From DASQPA01 sp963756455 (lineage in GTDB: Bacteria > Acidobacteriota > Thermoanaerobaculia > Multivoradales > UBA5704): 64,000 nucleotides of DNA. Every line of letters begins with the position of its first letter. Within the stretch, counting starts at the first letter, position 1. The notes below the pieces were generated by a model. The model saw only the letters and a program-made list of their open reading frames with translations, had not been told where the DNA came from and made no database searches. The position numbers were made by a program, and so were the translations under genes. The stretch covers positions 930,001 to 994,000 of the forward strand of contig CAVWNC010000003.1 of NCBI GenBank assembly GCA_963756455.1, written 5' to 3'. This document shows, piece by piece, positions 60,692-64,000 of this stretch.

Positions 60692-62101
60692 TCAGGCTCC
60701 GTGATGCCGTTTGTGCGGTGCGGGAGTCGGCGTCGTCGGAGTGGGCGTCGTGCCACCGTCCGTCGTGCCGCCCTGGGGGTGATGGGCGATGAAATCGGTG
60801 TCGCCCGTCGTCATCCAGAGGATGTTGCGGATCGCCTCGGGCGTGAGCGCCGCTCCGGCGAGCGAGGCGGCGGAGTTCGCGGCAGGCGTGCCGCCGAGCG
60901 CCGGCGTCCCGAACATGAATGGATAGAGGTTGACCGGCTTGATCGTGGCGCCGAACTTGGCGTCGATCGCCGCGATGAAGGCGTTGGTGATGTAGGCGTA
61001 GCCGAACGGGGTCGGGTGGACGCCGTCATAGGAGAAGAGGCCGCCGGTCAGGTAGGCGTTGGTGTAGGTCACCCCGCCGACGTTCAAGCCATGGGCCGCG
61101 ATCTGGCTGAAGATGGCGTTGACGTCGACGAGCGCGGCGCCGGCATCATTCGCCGTCTGGGCGATGATCGCATTGAAATTGTTGATGCGATCCTGGACGA
61201 GCGCCGACTCCTGGGCGTCGAGGACGTCGGTGTCCAGGAGCGGTAGGCCGGTGCCACCGAGGGCGGCCGGGATGCCCAGGCCCTTGCCGAGATCGGTCTG
61301 GGCGGTGAGCAGGACGTGGTCGGCGGCGGTGAGCGGGCCATGGGGGCCAAGGAGGGGAACGGGAGCGCCGTTCACCAGCACCGGCTGCCGGGTCGCCGGA
61401 TTGACGACGAAGGACGGGATGGTCGAGATGAACGGGATGTTCGTCACGTTCGGGATGTTGGCGATGGCGAGCTTCGCGTTGCTTGCCTTGAGGTTCGCGA
61501 CGATGGTGCCGAAGTCGGCCTCGAAGCTCGCGACCGTCGTCAGGGTGACGCCGTCGATGACGACGCCGCTGGTGGCGGCGCCTAGGACGTCGTTGTTGCC
61601 GATCCACAGGGTGACGAAGGTGGGCTTCTGGATCAGGGCCTGCTGCAGGGCCGTCGTGTTGCCGAAGTTGGGATTGCGCAGGATGAGGTCGTGGAGACCG
61701 CCGGTGGTCGTCGCCAGCGTGTCGTGGACCTTGGCTCCCGGAACGCCTAAGTTGTTGTAGGGCGCCGGATAGTTGAGGTTGAGCGGCACGCCCTGACCCG
61801 GGGCCGGGGCGACGACGGTATTCGGCACGAGCGAGACGAGCTGCAGGGCGTTGGGGATGCCCGGGTACTTGACGAGCGGCTGCTGGAAGTTGGCGGAGCT
61901 GCCGGTCGCCTGGCGATCGAGGAGGGCCGGATAGCTGTTGACCTGGACGGTCGAGATCAGGCCGCCGCTCCAGAAACCGGCGGTCAGGCTGTCGCCCAGG
62001 GAGACATAGCGGGTGAAATCCACCTGGGCGAAGGCCGCGGTGGAACCGGCCCCCAGGGCGAGCGTGAGGATCAAGGTTTGGGCTGCGCGACGAAACGTCA
62101 T
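60692..62101 (-). CDS. SGNH/GDSL-type esterase, secreted
   Basis: A 469-residue exported hydrolase. Signal peptide MTFRRAAQTLILTLALGAGS (to about residue 26). Block I: RYVSLGDSLTAGFWSG with catalytic Ser. Block II: YNNLGVPGAKVHDTL (Gly). Block III: LWIGNNDVLG (Asn). Block V: YDGVHPTPFGYAYITNAFI with catalytic Asp and His. The C-terminus is a Thr/Pro-rich tail (TTPTPTTPTPAPHKR). Likely a periplasmic or extracellular lipase/esterase. The FadL-like porin gene lies upstream on the same strand with about 31 nt between, suggesting a lipid or hydrophobic-compound module. Confidence 0.9.
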   Translation of the reverse strand: MTFRRAAQTLILTLALGAGSTAAFAQVDFTRYVSLGDSLTAGFWSGGLISTVQVNSYPALLDRQATGSSANFQQPLVKYPGIPNALQLVSLVPNTVVAPAPGQGVPLNLNYPAPYNNLGVPGAKVHDTLATTTGGLHDLILRNPNFGNTTALQQALIQKPTFVTLWIGNNDVLGAATSGVVIDGVTLTTVASFEADFGTIVANLKASNAKLAIANIPNVTNIPFISTIPSFVVNPATRQPVLVNGAPVPLLGPHGPLTAADHVLLTAQTDLGKGLGIPAALGGTGLPLLDTDVLDAQESALVQDRINNFNAIIAQTANDAGAALVDVNAIFSQIAAHGLNVGGVTYTNAYLTGGLFSYDGVHPTPFGYAYITNAFIAAIDAKFGATIKPVNLYPFMFGTPALGGTPAANSAASLAGAALTPEAIRNILWMTTGDTDFIAHHPQGGTTDGGTTPTPTTPTPAPHKRHHGA

Positions 62102-62132
62102 ATGTAGATCTCCTTAAACCCAGAGAGGCCGG

Positions 62133-63452
62133 TTACCAAGTATAGGTCGCCCCGAAGAGCAGGGCCTGCGTCTGGTAGGTGCCGAGAAACTCGACGTCAT
62201 CGGTGAAGGTCGTCTTGCGGGTACGCTTGGCGAAGTTCAGATAGAGGAGCGAGAGGTCGAGGTGGTGGGGGCCCAGGTTGCCCCAGCCGATCGTGAGACC
62301 GTTCCGGTTGGCGTCGGGGAGGAGCGGGTTGACCGCCTGCTCGGGCTGCGGGGTCTGGTCGTAGACGTAGCCGAAACGCCACTGCGAGGTCTGGCTGGTC
62401 GTCCAGCGCAGGCCGGCGCGGTAGTTGTAGACGTTCTTCCAGTGCGCCGGGACCGACGAATTGGGCAGGTCACCGTTGACGAAGTTGATGTCGACCTTGT
62501 CGAAGCTCTTCCAGCCCGTCCAGTTGAAGTCGGTCTCGAGCAGGAGGTTGGGGGTCAAGCCGAAGGCGAAGCCGAGGCTCGCCATGTCGGGAAAGTCGAT
62601 CGCGGTCTTGACCGGCAGCTTGGCTCCGAACGGCAGCTGGGCGGCGACGGCGGCATCGAACTGCGGGTCGCCGGTCGACAGCTGGTAGAGCTGGGCGTTG
62701 CCGGTGTAGTTGATCTTCACCTTGCTGCGGTAGGAGAGGCCCCAGGAGAAGCTGTTGTTGACCCGGTCGAGGATCCCGACGTTCCAGCCGTAGCCGGTCT
62801 TGATGTCGGATTTCAAGTCGACGTGGGCGACGTTGACGACCGACTGGGTGAAGGGGTCGATCGCCGGGGCGTCGCGCCGCAGGTCGACGTCCGAGGAGCG
62901 GATGACGGCGCCGATGCCGATGCCGATGTCGGGGGTCACCTCAAGGCCGAGCGAGGGGTTGACGTCCAGGGCGCGGATGGCCGCCCGGGTCGACAGGAAG
63001 CGGCCGGCGAAGTCGTCGGGGTTCTTCCAGTCGGTGGTCAGGCCGAAGGGCGCGTTGACCCCGATGCCCCACTTGAGAGCGCTGGTGATCGGCGCCACGT
63101 AGTAGATCTGGGGGAGCGGCTGGTGGAGCAGGTTCTGCTCGCCCTTGATGCCGGTGCCGGGATAGGGATCGATGCCGCTGAAGTCGGCCTTCGTCCCCTG
63201 CACGTAGGTGAAGCCGATCGAGAAGTCGCTCTTGTTGACGAGCCCCAGGCCGCCGACGTTGAAGAAGAGCAAAGACGGATCGTCCGCCTGGGCGGTGAAC
63301 GCATCGGCCATGCCGGAGGCCTTGGCGCCCTGCTCGATGATGCCGAATCCGGCGGCATACGCGGGCGTTGGCGCCAACATCGCCAACGTCGCCACCGTCG
63401 CCAGTGAGGCGGCCAATAAAACGAGAGCGCCGGCCCCGCGGGCCTTGCGCAT
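62133..63452 (-). CDS. OmpP1/FadL/TodX-family outer membrane protein
   Basis: A 439-residue outer-membrane barrel. Signal peptide begins MRKARGAGALVLLAASLATV and ends near AYAAGF, then GIIEQGAKASGMADAFTAQA with the family-typical GFG/NPA-like segment (DDPSLLFFNVGGLGLV). The barrel includes YYVAPITSALKWGIGVNAPF, LSTRAAIRALDVNPSLGLEV and WGLSYRSKVKINYTGNAQLY; the C-terminus LLFGATYTW ends in an aromatic. ATG 63452 with AGGAG 5 nt upstream is preferred; ATG 63473 with GGAGGAG is also well supported. FadL-like proteins carry long-chain fatty acids or hydrophobic compounds across the outer membrane. Confidence 0.9.
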   Translation of the reverse strand: MRKARGAGALVLLAASLATVATLAMLAPTPAYAAGFGIIEQGAKASGMADAFTAQADDPSLLFFNVGGLGLVNKSDFSIGFTYVQGTKADFSGIDPYPGTGIKGEQNLLHQPLPQIYYVAPITSALKWGIGVNAPFGLTTDWKNPDDFAGRFLSTRAAIRALDVNPSLGLEVTPDIGIGIGAVIRSSDVDLRRDAPAIDPFTQSVVNVAHVDLKSDIKTGYGWNVGILDRVNNSFSWGLSYRSKVKINYTGNAQLYQLSTGDPQFDAAVAAQLPFGAKLPVKTAIDFPDMASLGFAFGLTPNLLLETDFNWTGWKSFDKVDINFVNGDLPNSSVPAHWKNVYNYRAGLRWTTSQTSQWRFGYVYDQTPQPEQAVNPLLPDANRNGLTIGWGNLGPHHLDLSLLYLNFAKRTRKTTFTDDVEFLGTYQTQALLFGATYTW

Positions 63453-63709
63453 GAGATCTCCTGACCTTCGCATCCCTGTCTCCTCCTGAAAAGTCCTGGT
63501 AAAGATGCTCACGTTGTCCGCCCCGAACATTGAAAAGTATCAATGCGTCAACGGGATAGAGTCCCGAAGACCGCATGGAGGCCGCTAGTCGAGAAGCTGA
63601 TTGTAGGCCGGGCCGAGGTGAAGCGGTAGCCCCCAGGCTGCACCACCGTCACACTCCCGCCACCAAGCTGTTAGAGTATCCCGTGCAGGCAGCCGTTGGA
63701 GGAGAGACG

Positions 63710-64000
63710 ATGCATTTCGAGCACGAGGTCCACGCCGAGACGTTCAAGAAGGTCGAAGAGTACCTGGGCGAGCTCTTCGAAGAGCCCTTTTTCGAGCCGG
63801 AGGAGGGGCACTTCTACGTCCGCTACGGCACGACGGTGCTGGAGATCTCGGTCGAAGCCTACGGTCCCGAGGAGGCGGTGGTGACGATCATGTCCTACTG
63901 CGTGCAGGACGTCGAGGTCGACGAGGAGCTGATGGCCGGCCTCCTCCAGTTGAACCACGAGCTCTCCTTCGGCGCCTTCTCCATGGTGGGCAACGACATC
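63710..64000 (+). CDS. YbjN-like peptide-binding chaperone-fold protein, cut by window edge
   Basis: The first 97 residues of a protein of the YbjN/type III secretion chaperone-like fold: MHFEHEVHAETFKKVEEYLG, FFEPEEGHFYVRYGTTVLEI, VEAYGPEEAVVTIMSYCVQD, LLQLNHELSFGAFSMVGNDI. GGAGGAG lies 4-6 nt upstream of the ATG. The rest is outside the window. Function of these proteins in non-secreting bacteria is unclear; a chaperone or regulatory role is inferred. Confidence 0.7.
   Translation, partial: MHFEHEVHAETFKKVEEYLGELFEEPFFEPEEGHFYVRYGTTVLEISVEAYGPEEAVVTIMSYCVQDVEVDEELMAGLLQLNHELSFGAFSMVGNDI

Overview
The window is a GC-rich (visibly around 65-70 percent), densely packed bacterial chromosome segment with no rRNA, tRNA or CRISPR array that I can see. 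Several families point to the phylum Acidobacteriota: an ADOP-type duplicated ABC permease without its ATPase (1967-4390), a VWFA-related protein of the acidobacterial kind (58178-59404), a TonB-dependent receptor with an N-terminal carboxypeptidase-regulatory-like domain (40948-43767), and an outer membrane FadL-type porin. A class such as Thermoanaerobaculia, Vicinamibacteria or Holophagae would fit the GC content, but that level of placement is inference.

Layout. 1-1.1 kb: truncated prepilin peptidase and a VapBC-type toxin-antitoxin pair whose toxin is frameshifted. 1.3-5.8 kb: two unrecognised small proteins, the ADOP permease, and a long intergenic zone with a 21-nt heptad-coding repeat array and a consensus promoter. 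5.8-12.4 kb: a five-gene minus-strand operon made of a DsbA/FrnE-type oxidoreductase with an in-frame TGA at the first position of its CxxC motif (predicted selenocysteine, with a SECIS-like hairpin), a class V aminotransferase/cysteine desulfurase-like enzyme, a mersacidin-like lanthipeptide precursor, a class II lanthipeptide synthetase (LanM) and homoserine dehydrogenase. This operon is the most interesting part of the window. 12.5-22.2 kb: mostly housekeeping genes (methyltransferase, ParC/ParE, HemW, HflX, a Lon-substrate-binding-domain protein) with a MITE-like inverted-repeat element between hemW and hflX. 22.3-32.6 kb: amine oxidase lipoprotein, K+ channel/RCK protein, small metallopeptidase, polytopic membrane protein, DUF433 protein, S4 protein, SprT-like protein, metallo-beta-lactamase-fold hydrolase and a GNAT protein.

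32.6-40.4 kb: a five-gene plus-strand surface-glycan operon (polyprenyl-phosphate sugar transferase, sulfatase-like lipoprotein, PIG-L deacetylase/GT2 fusion, GT1-like, GT2) in which all four junctions are 4-nt stop/start overlaps. 40.4-49.2 kb: secreted protein, TonB receptor, an orphan protein, and an ABC ATPase coupled to a giant ABC permease/M1-aminopeptidase fusion. 49.3-56.4 kb: an intact RHH/PIN toxin-antitoxin pair, a sigma-54-activator-like regulator with a degenerate GAFTGA loop, UvrA, a cupredoxin, an SDR, and a HicAB pair with a frameshifted HicA. 56.5-64 kb: a 42-nt repeat array, an NTR-domain secreted protein, a TPR/VWA operon, an SGNH hydrolase and FadL-like porin with a strong terminator, and a truncated YbjN-like protein.

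Recurring themes are translational coupling by 4-nt overlaps, short in-frame microsatellite insertions in many genes, two of three toxin genes broken by a single extra base beside intact antitoxins, and a dispersed hairpin whose stem covaries between two copies. All functional calls come from reading translated sequence and remembered family motifs; no database search was run.
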